A DNA stretch of 64,000 bases, taken from assembly GCF_025567385.1 (NCBI RefSeq), contig NZ_JAOQJU010000007.1, forward strand, positions 62,001 to 126,000. Reading direction: 5' to 3'. The stretch is from Claveliimonas acetigenes (GTDB taxonomy: Bacteria > Bacillota > Clostridia > Lachnospirales > Lachnospiraceae). Shown here in pieces: positions 33,122 to 41,989 of this stretch. Position 1 is the first letter of the stretch; each line of letters opens with the position of its first letter. The notes under the pieces were generated by a model. It saw only the letters and a program-made list of their open reading frames with translations. It was not told the origin of the DNA and made no database searches. The position numbers and the translations under genes are program-made.

Positions 33122-33385
33122 CTACCGGATTCTGGAAACAAGATGGGAAGCTCTGGCAACATCTTCCCGTTTCACATAAAAAATATATTCATATTCCATT
33201 GCAAGGTTCTCTCCGAAAGTCCCCGTATGTGCGCGCGATCCTGCCGCCATCGGCGACGGACTCTTACGGTTCACCACTCTTATCTTATAATCAATTCCAT
33301 TTTCTGTAAGGATGTCCCGCATCTTAGCCTGAGACTGCATACTATATACAGTAATCAGTTCCTTACGGTTAAAAATTGTAATCAT
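33122..33385 (-). CDS. Small protein, DUF2007-like
   Basis: The 87-aa protein (MITIFNRKELITVYSMQSQA...) has a beta-alpha-beta pattern: a strand with a Val-Tyr, a helix QAKMRDILTENGID, a strand DYKIRVVNR, a disordered loop and a final strand-helix EYIFYVKREDVARASHLV. This resembles DUF2007-type small signal-transduction domains; similarity is by pattern only. GGAGGTGAGATT precedes the ATG. It sits 43 bases downstream of mrp on the same strand. Confidence 0.65.
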   Translation of the reverse strand: MITIFNRKELITVYSMQSQAKMRDILTENGIDYKIRVVNRKSPSPMAAGSRAHTGTFGENLAMEYEYIFYVKREDVARASHLVSRIR

Positions 33386-33428
33386 AATCTCACCTCCGTG
33401 CCGCCGCCTCATTTTCCGGGATACCGGA

Positions 33429-34259
33429 TCAAAGCTTGTTCACCGCATCCCGTAGATATGGATTATCCAGCTCATAAGCCTTCTCCTCTTCTACAACTCC
33501 TGCAAGTTTCGGATCGATAGGCATCTTGCCAAGTACTGGGATATTCAATCTGGCAGCGATCTCATCGATGTGGCTTTCTCCAAATACGGAAATCTTCTTT
33601 CCACAATCCGGACATTCCAGATAACTGTAATTCTCCACAATACCAAGCACCGGAATGTTCATTTTTTCTGCCATGTTATATGCTTTCTCTACAATCATCT
33701 GCACCAAATCCTGCGGAGAAGTGACAATCACCACCCCATCCACCGGAAGAGACTGGAATACAGTAAGCGGTACATCTCCGGTTCCCGGAGGCATATCAAC
33801 AAAAAGGTAGTCCAGTTCTCCCCACATAACATCTGTCCAGAACTGCTTCACAACCCCCGCTATAACCGGTCCTCTCCAGATGACCGGATCAGATTCATGC
33901 TCCAGCAGAAGATTGACAGACATAATCCTGGTTCCGTCTTTCGCCTCGCAGGGAAAGATACCTCCCTCGCTTCCTTTCGCACTCTCATGTAATCCATACA
34001 TCTTTGGAATAGACGGTCCTGTAATATCCGCATCCAGAATCCCCACTGCTAATCCCTGCTCCCGCATCATCCGCGCAAACGACGCAGTCACCATAGATTT
34101 CCCTACGCCGCCTTTCCCGCTGACAACGGCAATCACCTTATTAATATGAGAAAATGGATTTGCCGGTTCCTTCATATCTTCCGGCTTACTCCCACATGAA
34201 TCTGCATGCGCACATCCGGCGCAGTCAGATGGGGAACATCCCTGCTGCTGTTCTTCCAT
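33429..34259 (-). CDS. Mrp/NBP35 family Fe-S carrier ATPase
   Basis: ApbC/Mrp-type P-loop proteins carry and transfer Fe-S clusters. The 276-aa protein has an N-terminal Cys cluster (CSPSDCAGCAHADSC, about residues 8-22) as in NBP35, the deviant Walker A GKGGVGKS (about 49-56), the switch block LDADITGPSIPKMYG, the Walker B region LFVDMPPGTGDVPLT and the bridging CxxC in LECPDCGKK. Such carriers supply clusters for enzymes like the nearby radical SAM protein and helicase, though a direct link is speculation. AAAGAGGTTG precedes the ATG. Confidence 0.92.
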   Translation of the reverse strand: MEEQQQGCSPSDCAGCAHADSCGSKPEDMKEPANPFSHINKVIAVVSGKGGVGKSMVTASFARMMREQGLAVGILDADITGPSIPKMYGLHESAKGSEGGIFPCEAKDGTRIMSVNLLLEHESDPVIWRGPVIAGVVKQFWTDVMWGELDYLFVDMPPGTGDVPLTVFQSLPVDGVVIVTSPQDLVQMIVEKAYNMAEKMNIPVLGIVENYSYLECPDCGKKISVFGESHIDEIAARLNIPVLGKMPIDPKLAGVVEEEKAYELDNPYLRDAVNKL

Positions 34260-34302
34260 AATTATACAACCTCTTTTCCATCCTGATTAAAAAATGTTCT
34301 TC

Positions 34303-34677
34303 TTATTCAACAACTGCAATCAATTCTACTTCGCAAAGCACGTTCTTTGGCAATGTCTTGACTGCGACACAGCTTCTGGCCGGTTTGGAAGTAAAGTACT
34401 TCGCATACACTTCATTAAATGCCGCAAAATCCCCCATATCAGCCACAAAACAAGTGGTTTTCAGTACGTGTTCAAAATCTGTCCCTGCCGCCTTCAGGAT
34501 CTCTCCTAAGTTCTTGCATACTTGCTCCGTCTGTCCCTCAATAGTATCTGCTTCAATGGCATCCGTTGCCGGATTAATGGCAATCTGTCCTGCTGAATAT
34601 AAAATCCCATTGTGGATATACCCCTGTGAATATGGTCCCAATGCCTTTGGTGCTTTCTCTGTTGCTACTACCTTCAT
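34303..34677 (-). CDS. ridA: RidA family enamine/imine deaminase
   Basis: RidA hydrolyses reactive enamine/imine intermediates made by PLP enzymes. The 124-aa size is normal. Family blocks are PKALGPYSQG, LYSAGQIAINP, TEQVCKNLGEILKAAG and the active-site Arg in KPARSCVAVKTLPKNVLCEVELIAV. AAAGGAGAG precedes the ATG. It is four bases after the ornithine cyclodeaminase-like gene, whose reaction involves an imine, so the pairing makes sense. Confidence 0.95.
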   Translation of the reverse strand: MKVVATEKAPKALGPYSQGYIHNGILYSAGQIAINPATDAIEADTIEGQTEQVCKNLGEILKAAGTDFEHVLKTTCFVADMGDFAAFNEVYAKYFTSKPARSCVAVKTLPKNVLCEVELIAVVE

Positions 34678-34681
34678 ACTT

Positions 34682-35632
34682 CTATCTCTCCTTTGCCTTT
34701 TCTAATAATTTCTGTGCAACACACACATCAAAGAGTCCCATCCCTACCGATTTAAAATAGGTGGTTTTCTTTGTAATCTCTTCTTCATCCGCCCCGGAAC
34801 TTAAAAACTGATCCATTAAAACGATCCGATCCTGTGTCAGCCTTCCCGCAGCAATCGGCTGACTCAAATCCCCGCTCTCCTCACATGCATAGGGAAGTTC
34901 TATGTACACATTATCAACCAGATCCCAGACAGCATCGGGGATCTCCCGCATCTGGGGAGTATAAGAACCGATAGCAATGATACATTTGCCCGTAAGAAGC
35001 TCTCTGTCATCAGGAAGTACCGGCTCTGCGGAAGGTGTTGCTGTGCAGATAATGTCACTTGCCTTCACAAGCTCCTCTATCTTCTTACATTGTACTACTT
35101 CCACCTTCGGGTCTGCAATCGCTTCTTTTAACCGCTTCAGATAATCGGTAAGATCTCTGTCACTGTGATTAAACACATACACGGTATGAATCTCTCTCGC
35201 CGCGCAGGCATAAACCGCCTGATAGAAGCCCTGTACCCCTGCTCCCACGATTCCAACCGTATGGCAGTCCTTCCGTGACAGGTGACGGATTCCCACACCG
35301 CCTACTGCTCCGGTTCTCCATGCTGTAACTGCCTGTCCGTCCAGAACCGCCACCGGAGCACCTGTAGCATAATCATTCAAAAGGACGACTCCATCAATAG
35401 ATGGAAGCCCTAATTTAGAATTTTCAGGGAAAATGCTCAAAATCTTCGTTCCAATTATGTTTTTCGTGTAACACGGCATATACATCAGAGTCTTGTTCTC
35501 ATGTTCCACCACCGGTCTTGGCGGCATAAAATATGCCCCGGCCCCGAAAATCCGATAGGCTTCTTCAATCACATCCATCATCTCGTCCGGCTCTGCCAAA
35601 GCCGCAATCTCTTCTTTACTTAAAACAATCAT
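34682..35632 (-). CDS. Ornithine cyclodeaminase / mu-crystallin family protein
   Basis: The 316-aa protein starts MIVLSKEEIAALAEPDEMM. It has the substrate domain block PPRPVVEHENKTLMYMPCY, the basic residue in GTKILSIFPENS, DGQAVTAWRTGAVGG, and the NAD-binding Rossmann loop VGIVGAGVQGFYQAVYA (about residues 128-144). Family members are ornithine cyclodeaminases, alanine dehydrogenases or imine reductases; the substrate is not clear here. AAGGAGGCGTCC precedes the chosen ATG; the frame extends 23 codons upstream into the alcohol dehydrogenase gene's end. It is followed by ridA after four bases. Confidence 0.9.
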   Translation of the reverse strand: MIVLSKEEIAALAEPDEMMDVIEEAYRIFGAGAYFMPPRPVVEHENKTLMYMPCYTKNIIGTKILSIFPENSKLGLPSIDGVVLLNDYATGAPVAVLDGQAVTAWRTGAVGGVGIRHLSRKDCHTVGIVGAGVQGFYQAVYACAAREIHTVYVFNHSDRDLTDYLKRLKEAIADPKVEVVQCKKIEELVKASDIICTATPSAEPVLPDDRELLTGKCIIAIGSYTPQMREIPDAVWDLVDNVYIELPYACEESGDLSQPIAAGRLTQDRIVLMDQFLSSGADEEEITKKTTYFKSVGMGLFDVCVAQKLLEKAKER

Positions 35633-35654
35633 TCCGGACGCCTCCTTTTCCTCC

Positions 35655-36845
35655 TTATGCATGGTTCGCCGCCTTATAAATCTCATACATATCCTGTGCA
35701 TTCATTTTCTTAAAAGAACCCAGGCGAACCGTATCTCCCTTCGTGGCGCTGTCAGCAAGCTCACGCAGTACGGAATCCGGCTGTACCCCTATCTTCATCT
35801 GTCCAAGGCAGACCGGCATTCCCAGGGACCTGAAGAACTCTTCTGTCCGGGCAATAGCCTGAAGCGCCGCCGCTTCTTTTTCTTCTTCTCGAATTCCCCA
35901 TACTTTCTCTCCGTAACGGGCAAATCTCTCCACATCCAGCTTATAGACGTAGCGCGCCCAGCTTCCCCACACAGCGGAAAGGGTCGCCCCATGAGCTTCG
36001 TCAAATCTCGCGCCAAGCTCATGTCCCAACTTATGATTCAGGAAATCCTTCGGTCTGCCAAGTCCTGTAATTCCATTGTGGGATAAGCTTCCGCACCACA
36101 TAATCTCACTCATGGCATCATAATCTGCAGGATTCTCATAAGCTTTCGGTCCATTGGCAATTACCGTCCTTAAAAGCCCTTCCGCAATCTCATCCGTCAT
36201 CTGATTTCCCTGGGATATCGGCGTAAAATACCGCTCCAGCGTGTGCATCATAATATCCACAAGACCACATGCTACCTGATATTTTGGAAGAGTAGCCGCC
36301 AGCTCCGGATTCATAATTGCAAATTTGGGCCTGTTAAAATCTGTACTAATCCCCTGCTTCCTGCCCGTCTCCTCATTAGTAAGAACCGCAGAATCACTGG
36401 TCTCACTTCCTGCAGCCGCAATCGTAAGAACCACTCCTACCGGAAGGGACTTTGTCACCGGTTCTTTCTGCATCCAGAATACGTCCCAGATATCCTTGTC
36501 CGGATTCGCCGCGCCATGCGCGACTGCCTTTGCCGTGTCAATAACACTTCCTCCGCCCACTGCTAATATCATGTCAGCCTGAAATGCAATTGCCTTCTTA
36601 ACGCCTTCCCGCGCAAGTGAAAGCCTGGGATTCGGCTTCACGCCCGCAAGCTCCGTATAGGAAACCTGCTGCCCTTCCAGTTCCTTCTTTATTGTATCAA
36701 GAAGACCGCTCCTTACCACACTGCCTCCGCCATATACCAGCAGCACACGGTTTCCGCCCCACTTCTTCACAAGCTTCCCGGCTTCCTTCTGTGTATCTCT
36801 TCCAAACACAATCTCTGTCGGAGAATACTGCGTAAAATTATACAT
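35655..36845 (-). CDS. Iron-containing alcohol dehydrogenase
   Basis: The 396-aa protein has the type III dehydrogenase fold: an N-terminal NAD(P) domain with YGGGSVVRSG and VGGGSVIDTAKAV, and a helical metal domain with Asp and His in CGLVDIMMHTLERYF and two His in NHKLGHELGARFDEAHGA. It is closest in pattern to YugJ/BdhA butanol dehydrogenases, which reduce aldehydes. The start MYNFTQYSP follows AAGGAGGTTTGTTTT. It begins the leftward group adh-ocd-ridA with gaps of 22 and 4 bases. Confidence 0.92.
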   Translation of the reverse strand: MYNFTQYSPTEIVFGRDTQKEAGKLVKKWGGNRVLLVYGGGSVVRSGLLDTIKKELEGQQVSYTELAGVKPNPRLSLAREGVKKAIAFQADMILAVGGGSVIDTAKAVAHGAANPDKDIWDVFWMQKEPVTKSLPVGVVLTIAAAGSETSDSAVLTNEETGRKQGISTDFNRPKFAIMNPELAATLPKYQVACGLVDIMMHTLERYFTPISQGNQMTDEIAEGLLRTVIANGPKAYENPADYDAMSEIMWCGSLSHNGITGLGRPKDFLNHKLGHELGARFDEAHGATLSAVWGSWARYVYKLDVERFARYGEKVWGIREEEKEAAALQAIARTEEFFRSLGMPVCLGQMKIGVQPDSVLRELADSATKGDTVRLGSFKKMNAQDMYEIYKAANHA

Positions 36846-36909
36846 AAAACAAACCTCCTTATATCCAACACTTATCAAGTATTGTAACATAAGGAGGTGT
36901 CAAATTCAA

Positions 36910-38064
36910 TTATTCCTGCTCTTTATATTTGCTGACTGCAAGGCCTGCAGACAGGATTGCCGCAGCAAACAGAAGCTGTATCCCGATTCCCTGAAAAATG
37001 GTTGTCTTCTGGGCCACAGTAAATTCTGCATTACTTCCTATTATTTCATTTACTATTTCATACCAGTACACGGGAAGAAAATGTGCAAATGCCCGCACCC
37101 CTTTTCCCAGAACACTCATAGATACGAACACCCCACAGGTAAAACTCATCCCCAAGGAAATGACATTTACCACCCCGTTAATAACCTCTTCCTTCTCCAC
37201 CAGCACGCCAATCAGGAAAGAAATCGCCAGAGACACCAGCGTAAGTACAAAAGAATTAAGCAGATAGTAAATCAGATTGCCATCCTGCAGAAATTCTTTT
37301 CCATAAAGGGCTAACGGCATACACATACAGATAATCCAGAGTACAGCGCCAATAACCAGATACGCTGCCACAAGCTGCACATTCTGGCTGCGAAGAGAGA
37401 CCGCCGAACAGAGCATCCGCCTTCTCACGTCCTTCTTTCTGTAAGCGACCATAACAAAACCAATAATATAACACAATACAGAAAGAATCATGTAAGGAAG
37501 ATACTGAAACAGAAACGCATGGGGCGCCATCTGACCGCCATGTCCGTTTTTATCAATCAAGGTTACGTCCGTACTGATTTCTCCGATCCGACCCACTTCA
37601 GCTATTGCTTCCTCTGTGGAAAATCCGGCTGCCTTCAACACTCTCACATCGTTTAAAAATGTATCAATCTGCTGATCCACATAAAAAGCAGTGGAAGCTC
37701 CCGGAATCTTCGTCGTCTTTAGCTTTTCTTCCCCCTCCAGGCATTTTTCTTCAAAATTTTCTGGAATTGTTACCACATAATAAATATTCCTGTAAAACAG
37801 ATTTTCCTGGATGGTTTTCTTGTCATCCGCAATGTCTGTCAGATGATGCTTCCCACCCAGATAACTTGCAAGCCCTCTTGCAAGCTCTCCTCCATCCCGG
37901 TCAATCACAGCAATCTCAAGGCTTTCTTCTTCAAACTTTACCGTTCCTTCACCGCTGATCAGAACCTGTATCATAATACAAATTGTCATAAAAATAGCCA
38001 GATAGAGAAAGAACGTGAATATATTCCGTTTTACCAACGTCATAAATCCTTTAAATACTGTCAT
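36910..38064 (-). CDS. ABC-2 type transport permease (second subunit)
   Basis: The 384-aa protein has one N-terminal membrane helix (about residues 14-34), a large outside domain (about 35-180) and five C-terminal helices, the ABC-2 permease layout with LTLVSLAISFLIGVLVEKEEVINGVVNVISLGMSF-like conserved region near the sixth decade of the membrane domain. It overlaps the first permease gene by 14 bases. AAGGAGGGAAAGAT precedes the ATG. With its partner and the ATPase it forms an exporter divergent from a two-component system. Cargo unknown. Confidence 0.87.
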   Translation of the reverse strand: MTVFKGFMTLVKRNIFTFFLYLAIFMTICIMIQVLISGEGTVKFEEESLEIAVIDRDGGELARGLASYLGGKHHLTDIADDKKTIQENLFYRNIYYVVTIPENFEEKCLEGEEKLKTTKIPGASTAFYVDQQIDTFLNDVRVLKAAGFSTEEAIAEVGRIGEISTDVTLIDKNGHGGQMAPHAFLFQYLPYMILSVLCYIIGFVMVAYRKKDVRRRMLCSAVSLRSQNVQLVAAYLVIGAVLWIICMCMPLALYGKEFLQDGNLIYYLLNSFVLTLVSLAISFLIGVLVEKEEVINGVVNVISLGMSFTCGVFVSMSVLGKGVRAFAHFLPVYWYEIVNEIIGSNAEFTVAQKTTIFQGIGIQLLFAAAILSAGLAVSKYKEQE

Positions 38065-39175
38065 ATCTTTCCCTCCTTGTCACCAGAAATGCAGTAAGTA
38101 CAAAAATCACACTCATACATCCCAGAATTATAAGATTTCTCATCATCCGCCCGGTATCGCTGTACACCGCCATGCAATAATAAGAATCGCTCAGGACCGC
38201 CGCCGGATTGACACGGTTAAGAAGCGGACAATGCTGCTCAATGATATTTTTCATCTCTCCAAACATCAATCCCGCAAGAAAGCCCGGCAGCAAGGTAAAC
38301 AGCACGCAAAAGCCCATCCGCATACTGAACGATACCCTGTTGATGCATCCAAGCAAAATCCCCATAGATACTCCGATCATGCTTCCCATCAGATTCACCA
38401 ATATAATCGCCCCGGGATTTCCGCCCAGATCAATTCCCAGGACAAACCTCACGTATACTGTCAGAATCATAATATTTACAAAGTGAATGCCAAACATTAC
38501 CAGGAAATTACTCACCAGCATTTTCATTTTATGAGTCGGCGTAATGCAATTCCTTGCCCCCAACGCTGACAGATTCGCCTGGATGTCACGGCATCCCTTC
38601 ACTCCCAGGAACGCTCCCGATAGGCAGGCATAGGCAATCAACGCGAAGAAATAGCTGATGTTCGGGTTCAGCGTCCTTCCGCCCACGCTCACTTCTTCCG
38701 TCGTCTCCCGCCAGTCTTCCAGCTCTCCCATCGCATCCGCCAGGCCTTCCGGATGCTTCTCGCCGACTGCCAGAGCTATTTCCGTATTTTTCCGGTAAGT
38801 ATCCAGAAGTGCTTTCAGAATACTCTGCTCAATCCCTGACTTCGCCACAATCAGTTCCGGTTCTTTTGCCACGGAAAATATCCCTTCCACCTCATCCGCC
38901 TTCAAAGCATCCAGTGCATCGTCCTTACTCATAGGCTCCAATGCAACAATATCTCCATCCAGTGCATCCAGATAAGCGAGAAATGCTTGTGCGCTGCCGG
39001 AAGTGTTCTCTTCCACCACCGCCACTGCAATCACATCCATATCTTCTCCCATATCACTGTTCCCAAAGGATATATAAAACAGTGTCCCCAGAATAATCGG
39101 GAAAGCAAGCGCCCAGAACATGGTCACATGTTCCCTGACGGTCTGCCTGAATTGATACTTTATCAAATGCAACAT
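38051..39175 (-). CDS. ABC-2 type transport permease (first subunit)
   Basis: The 374-aa protein has the same layout as its neighbour: one N-terminal helix (about residues 19-36), an outside domain and five helices in the C-terminal half. The C-terminal NLMGSMIGVSMGILLGCINR is the conserved ABC-2 segment. It starts 12 bases after the ATPase stop with TTAGGAGGGGATAC in front. Two different half-size permeases suggest a heterodimeric channel. Confidence 0.87.
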   Translation of the reverse strand: MLHLIKYQFRQTVREHVTMFWALAFPIILGTLFYISFGNSDMGEDMDVIAVAVVEENTSGSAQAFLAYLDALDGDIVALEPMSKDDALDALKADEVEGIFSVAKEPELIVAKSGIEQSILKALLDTYRKNTEIALAVGEKHPEGLADAMGELEDWRETTEEVSVGGRTLNPNISYFFALIAYACLSGAFLGVKGCRDIQANLSALGARNCITPTHKMKMLVSNFLVMFGIHFVNIMILTVYVRFVLGIDLGGNPGAIILVNLMGSMIGVSMGILLGCINRVSFSMRMGFCVLFTLLPGFLAGLMFGEMKNIIEQHCPLLNRVNPAAVLSDSYYCMAVYSDTGRMMRNLIILGCMSVIFVLTAFLVTRRERYDSI

Positions 39176-39187
39176 CTGTATCCCCTC

Positions 39188-40117
39188 CTAATCCCGCAGT
39201 TCTTTCCCGGTAATTTCCAGAAAAACATCGTTCAATGTCGGAAGCTCCGAGTACACTCTTCCAAATGCAATATCCTTTTCTTCCAGATAATGAAGGATTC
39301 TAAGCAGATTATGCTTTGCCCCGCTCAAACGGATCTTCAAAATCTGCTCTTCATAGAAAATGTCAAATACATGGGGAAGCTCTTTTATCTCCTGAAGTTC
39401 CTTGTCTCCCAGGGCGATTGCCTCGATTGTCACCGTCTCTCCGGTTTTAATCATGCCTTTCAGCTCTTCTTTTGTCCCCGTAGCAAGAACCCTTCCTTTA
39501 TCCATGATTGAGATCCGGGTACAAATCTGTTCCACCTCTTCCATATAGTGAGAAGTATAGATAATGGTAGAACCCTGACGGTTCAGCTCCAGAATCCCTT
39601 CCAATATCTTATTCCTACTCTGTGGATCTACCGCAACCGTCGGCTCATCCATAATAATTAATTTCGGTTTGTGTACGATACCACAGGCTATATTCAACCG
39701 TCTCAGAAGCCCGCCCGACAATTTACCCGGACGCTTCTTTCTATAATCTTCCAGCCCCACAAATTGAATCGCCTCTTCTGTCAGTGCTTTTCTCTTCTTT
39801 TTATCCTTTATGTACAATCCACAAAAATAGTCAACATTTTCCCAGACAGACATCTGCTCAAAAACGGCAACATTTTGCATCACCACACCAATATTCTTCT
39901 TAATTTCATAACTGTCCGGGCGCATTTCTTCCCCCATAATCTGAATGCTTCCTTTATCATATTTCAAAAGAGCCAGCATACAGTTAATTGCCGTCGTCTT
40001 TCCGGAACCATTTGGCCCCAAAAGCCCATAAATCTCTCCTTCTTTTATCTCCAGATTCAGGTGATCCAGCGCCACCAGGTCGTCATATCTTTTCACCAGA
40101 TTCGTAATTGTAACCAT
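39188..40117 (-). CDS. ABC transporter ATP-binding protein
   Basis: The 309-aa protein starts MVTITNLVKRYDDL and has Walker A GPNGSGKT, the Q-loop VMQNVAVF, the signature LSGGLLRRL, Walker B LIIMDEPT with an unusual following AVDPQSR, and the H-loop YTSHYMEE. The C-terminal extension (about 220-309) is typical of NatA/DrrA-type exporters. AGGAGGATTTT precedes the chosen ATG. It is first in the leftward exporter operon, divergent from the histidine kinase. Confidence 0.93.
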   Translation of the reverse strand: MVTITNLVKRYDDLVALDHLNLEIKEGEIYGLLGPNGSGKTTAINCMLALLKYDKGSIQIMGEEMRPDSYEIKKNIGVVMQNVAVFEQMSVWENVDYFCGLYIKDKKKRKALTEEAIQFVGLEDYRKKRPGKLSGGLLRRLNIACGIVHKPKLIIMDEPTVAVDPQSRNKILEGILELNRQGSTIIYTSHYMEEVEQICTRISIMDKGRVLATGTKEELKGMIKTGETVTIEAIALGDKELQEIKELPHVFDIFYEEQILKIRLSGAKHNLLRILHYLEEKDIAFGRVYSELPTLNDVFLEITGKELRD

Positions 40118-40131
40118 AAAATCCTCCTCTC

Positions 40132-40215
40132 TGACATTTGTCACTTGTAGTATAACCGTTCCCGCCTTATAATGATAGTGTCAGGTGTCAGCACTTCATA
40201 TGACAATTGTCATAT
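40132..40215. promoter_or_regulatory. Divergent control region with two TGACAWTTGTCA operators
   Basis: Two palindromes, TGACATTTGTCA (40132-40143) and ATATGACAATTGTCATAT (40198-40215), lie 69 bases apart centre to centre. Between them are a rightward promoter TTGTAG (40145-40150) with TATAAT (40168-40173) at 17 bases, and a leftward -10 TATACT (40149-40154). The first operator abuts the rightward -35 box, a usual place for an activating response regulator. The regulator at 41321-41944 is the natural candidate. Confidence 0.65.
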
Positions 40216-40239
40216 AAAAACCGGCGACGAGGGGGCCAT

Positions 40240-41319
40240 ATGAGCAGAATTCTCGACAGAATCATTTTACTTATATATTGTCTGGGCGCTGTATTACTGC
40301 AGGAAGCAGATACAGCCTTTCTTGCCGCCTTTCTTTCTGCCGTCATCTATTCCTTTCTGGGGTATTATTTCAGGCAGCGAAGCCTCCACATTATACTGGC
40401 TGCATTTTATATAAGCTTTGCTATCTTCTTCCCCACTTTTCTTCTGTTTTTTCCCGTCATCCTGTACGGATTTGCAGAAGACAAGTTATTCCTCTCTCTT
40501 ATCTTAGTGGTGGAATTCTGCCTTTTTCATTTCCACCACGCTCCATGGCGTCTCCTGCCCTTCCTGATACTGGGAAGCGCAATTACACTCTGGCTGGATC
40601 ACCAAACTTCTCTGTATGAGATGCTTGACGCAGAATTTAAAAAAATGCGGGACGACTCTGTAGAACGGAATCTCTTGTTGAAACAGAAGAACCAGTCACT
40701 GCTGGAAAAACAAAATTACGAAATCTACAATGCTGTTCTGAAGGAACGCAACCGAATTGCAAGAGAAATCCATGATAATACCGGACATATGCTTTCCCGC
40801 TCTATTCTGCTAACCGGAGCAGCGAAAGCAATCAATAAAGAAGAAGGCTTAACCCCTCTCCTCTCCCAACTGGAAGAGACTCTGAACACTGCCATGACCG
40901 ATATAAGGAAAAGTGTTCACGATCTACACGATGAGTCTGTCAACCTGAAGGAAACTCTGGATAATCTTATAGAATCTTTTTCTTTCTGCCCCGCTGTAAT
41001 GGAGTACGATATGGGTTTTCAAATACCGCAAGCTGTCAGATATGGTTTTATTGCTATTATAAGAGAAGCCCTGAACAATGTCATAAAGCACAGCAACGCC
41101 GACCGGGTACACATCCTCGTCCGTGAACATCCTGCACTCTATCAGCTTATCATTGAGGATAATGGTACGGATATCAAAACTTCTAAGCTGACAGACGGAA
41201 CAGGGATGGGGCTGACTAATATAAAAGACCGTGTAGATTCTCTGGATGGGAATCTGCAGATTCAGATAGAAAACGGATTCCGCATCTTTATTACCATACC
41301 AAAAAAGGAGGCTCTCTAA
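40240..41319 (+). CDS. NarL-family sensor histidine kinase
   Basis: The 359-aa kinase has four or five N-terminal membrane helices (about residues 6-115) with almost no outside loop, as in DesK-type or intramembrane-sensing kinases. A coiled linker leads to the HisKA_3 phosphoacceptor ERNRIAREIHDNTGHMLSRS, followed by an ATPase domain with the N box REALNNVIKHSNAD and the G box DGTGMGLTNIKDRV. GAGGGGGCCAT precedes the ATG at 40240; an upstream TTG in the same frame is less likely. The response regulator follows after one base. The pair probably senses the exporter's substrate or membrane stress. Confidence 0.9.
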   Translation: MSRILDRIILLIYCLGAVLLQEADTAFLAAFLSAVIYSFLGYYFRQRSLHIILAAFYISFAIFFPTFLLFFPVILYGFAEDKLFLSLILVVEFCLFHFHHAPWRLLPFLILGSAITLWLDHQTSLYEMLDAEFKKMRDDSVERNLLLKQKNQSLLEKQNYEIYNAVLKERNRIAREIHDNTGHMLSRSILLTGAAKAINKEEGLTPLLSQLEETLNTAMTDIRKSVHDLHDESVNLKETLDNLIESFSFCPAVMEYDMGFQIPQAVRYGFIAIIREALNNVIKHSNADRVHILVREHPALYQLIIEDNGTDIKTSKLTDGTGMGLTNIKDRVDSLDGNLQIQIENGFRIFITIPKKEAL

Positions 41320-41320
41320 A

Positions 41321-41944
41321 ATGATAAATATATTGATTGTCGATGACGATATTCTAGTTGCCGGTGCTTTAAAAACCATCCTGGAAACGGATGGTTCTGT
41401 CTGTGTATGCGGAACCGGCACAGACGGGAAAGACGCCGTTTCCCTGTACCGAAAGCACAAACCGGACGTACTTCTTATGGACATTCGCATGAGGGAAATG
41501 AGCGGGCTGGAAGCATCCGAGCAAATTCTTTCTGAATTCCCGAATGCTAAGATTCTCCTCCTTACCACCTTCTCCGACGACGAATATATCGTGAAAGCAT
41601 TAAAATTCGGCGTAAAGGGATATCTTCTCAAACAGGATTATACCAGCATTGTTCCTGCAATTAAAGCTGTCTGCACCGGACAGACCGTTTTCGGACTTGA
41701 GATTGTATCCCGCATTCCTGATCTTCTTCAAAAAAAGTCAAAATTTAATTATGACGACTACGAAATAAGCGAACGGGAATATAAGATCATAACCCTCGTC
41801 GCAGACGGATTAAGCAACCGTGAAATCGCAGAAAAATTATATCTGAGTGAAGGAACCGTGCGGAATTATCTGAGTAGTATCCTGGATAAGCTATGCCTGC
41901 GGGACCGGACGCAGCTTGCCATATTCTACTACCAACATCTGTAA
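41321..41944 (+). CDS. NarL/FixJ-family response regulator
   Basis: The 207-aa regulator has a receiver domain (about residues 1-118) with the acidic pair in VDDD, the phosphoacceptor Asp in VLLMDIRM, Thr/Ser at LLLTTFSDDEY and Lys in GYLLKQD. The C-terminal LuxR-type helix-turn-helix (about 145-200) contains ISEREYKIITLVADGLSNREIAEKLYLSEGTVRNYLS. AAAAGGAGG precedes the start, which is one base past the kinase stop. It likely binds the TGACAWTTGTCA sites between its operon and the exporter operon. Confidence 0.93.
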   Translation: MINILIVDDDILVAGALKTILETDGSVCVCGTGTDGKDAVSLYRKHKPDVLLMDIRMREMSGLEASEQILSEFPNAKILLLTTFSDDEYIVKALKFGVKGYLLKQDYTSIVPAIKAVCTGQTVFGLEIVSRIPDLLQKKSKFNYDDYEISEREYKIITLVADGLSNREIAEKLYLSEGTVRNYLSSILDKLCLRDRTQLAIFYYQHL

Positions 41945-41953
41945 ACAAAGAAA

Positions 41954-41989
41954 AAGCCTCTGATGAATTAATCATCAAAGGCTTCTTTT
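41954..41989. terminator. Bidirectional terminator between the two-component genes and dnaJ
   Basis: AAGCCT-C-TGATGA (41954-41966) pairs with TCATCA-A-AGGCTT (41972-41984). CTTTTA follows on the plus strand and TTTTTCTTT on the minus strand. The dnaJ stop codon (41968-41970) lies in the loop. Confidence 0.8.
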
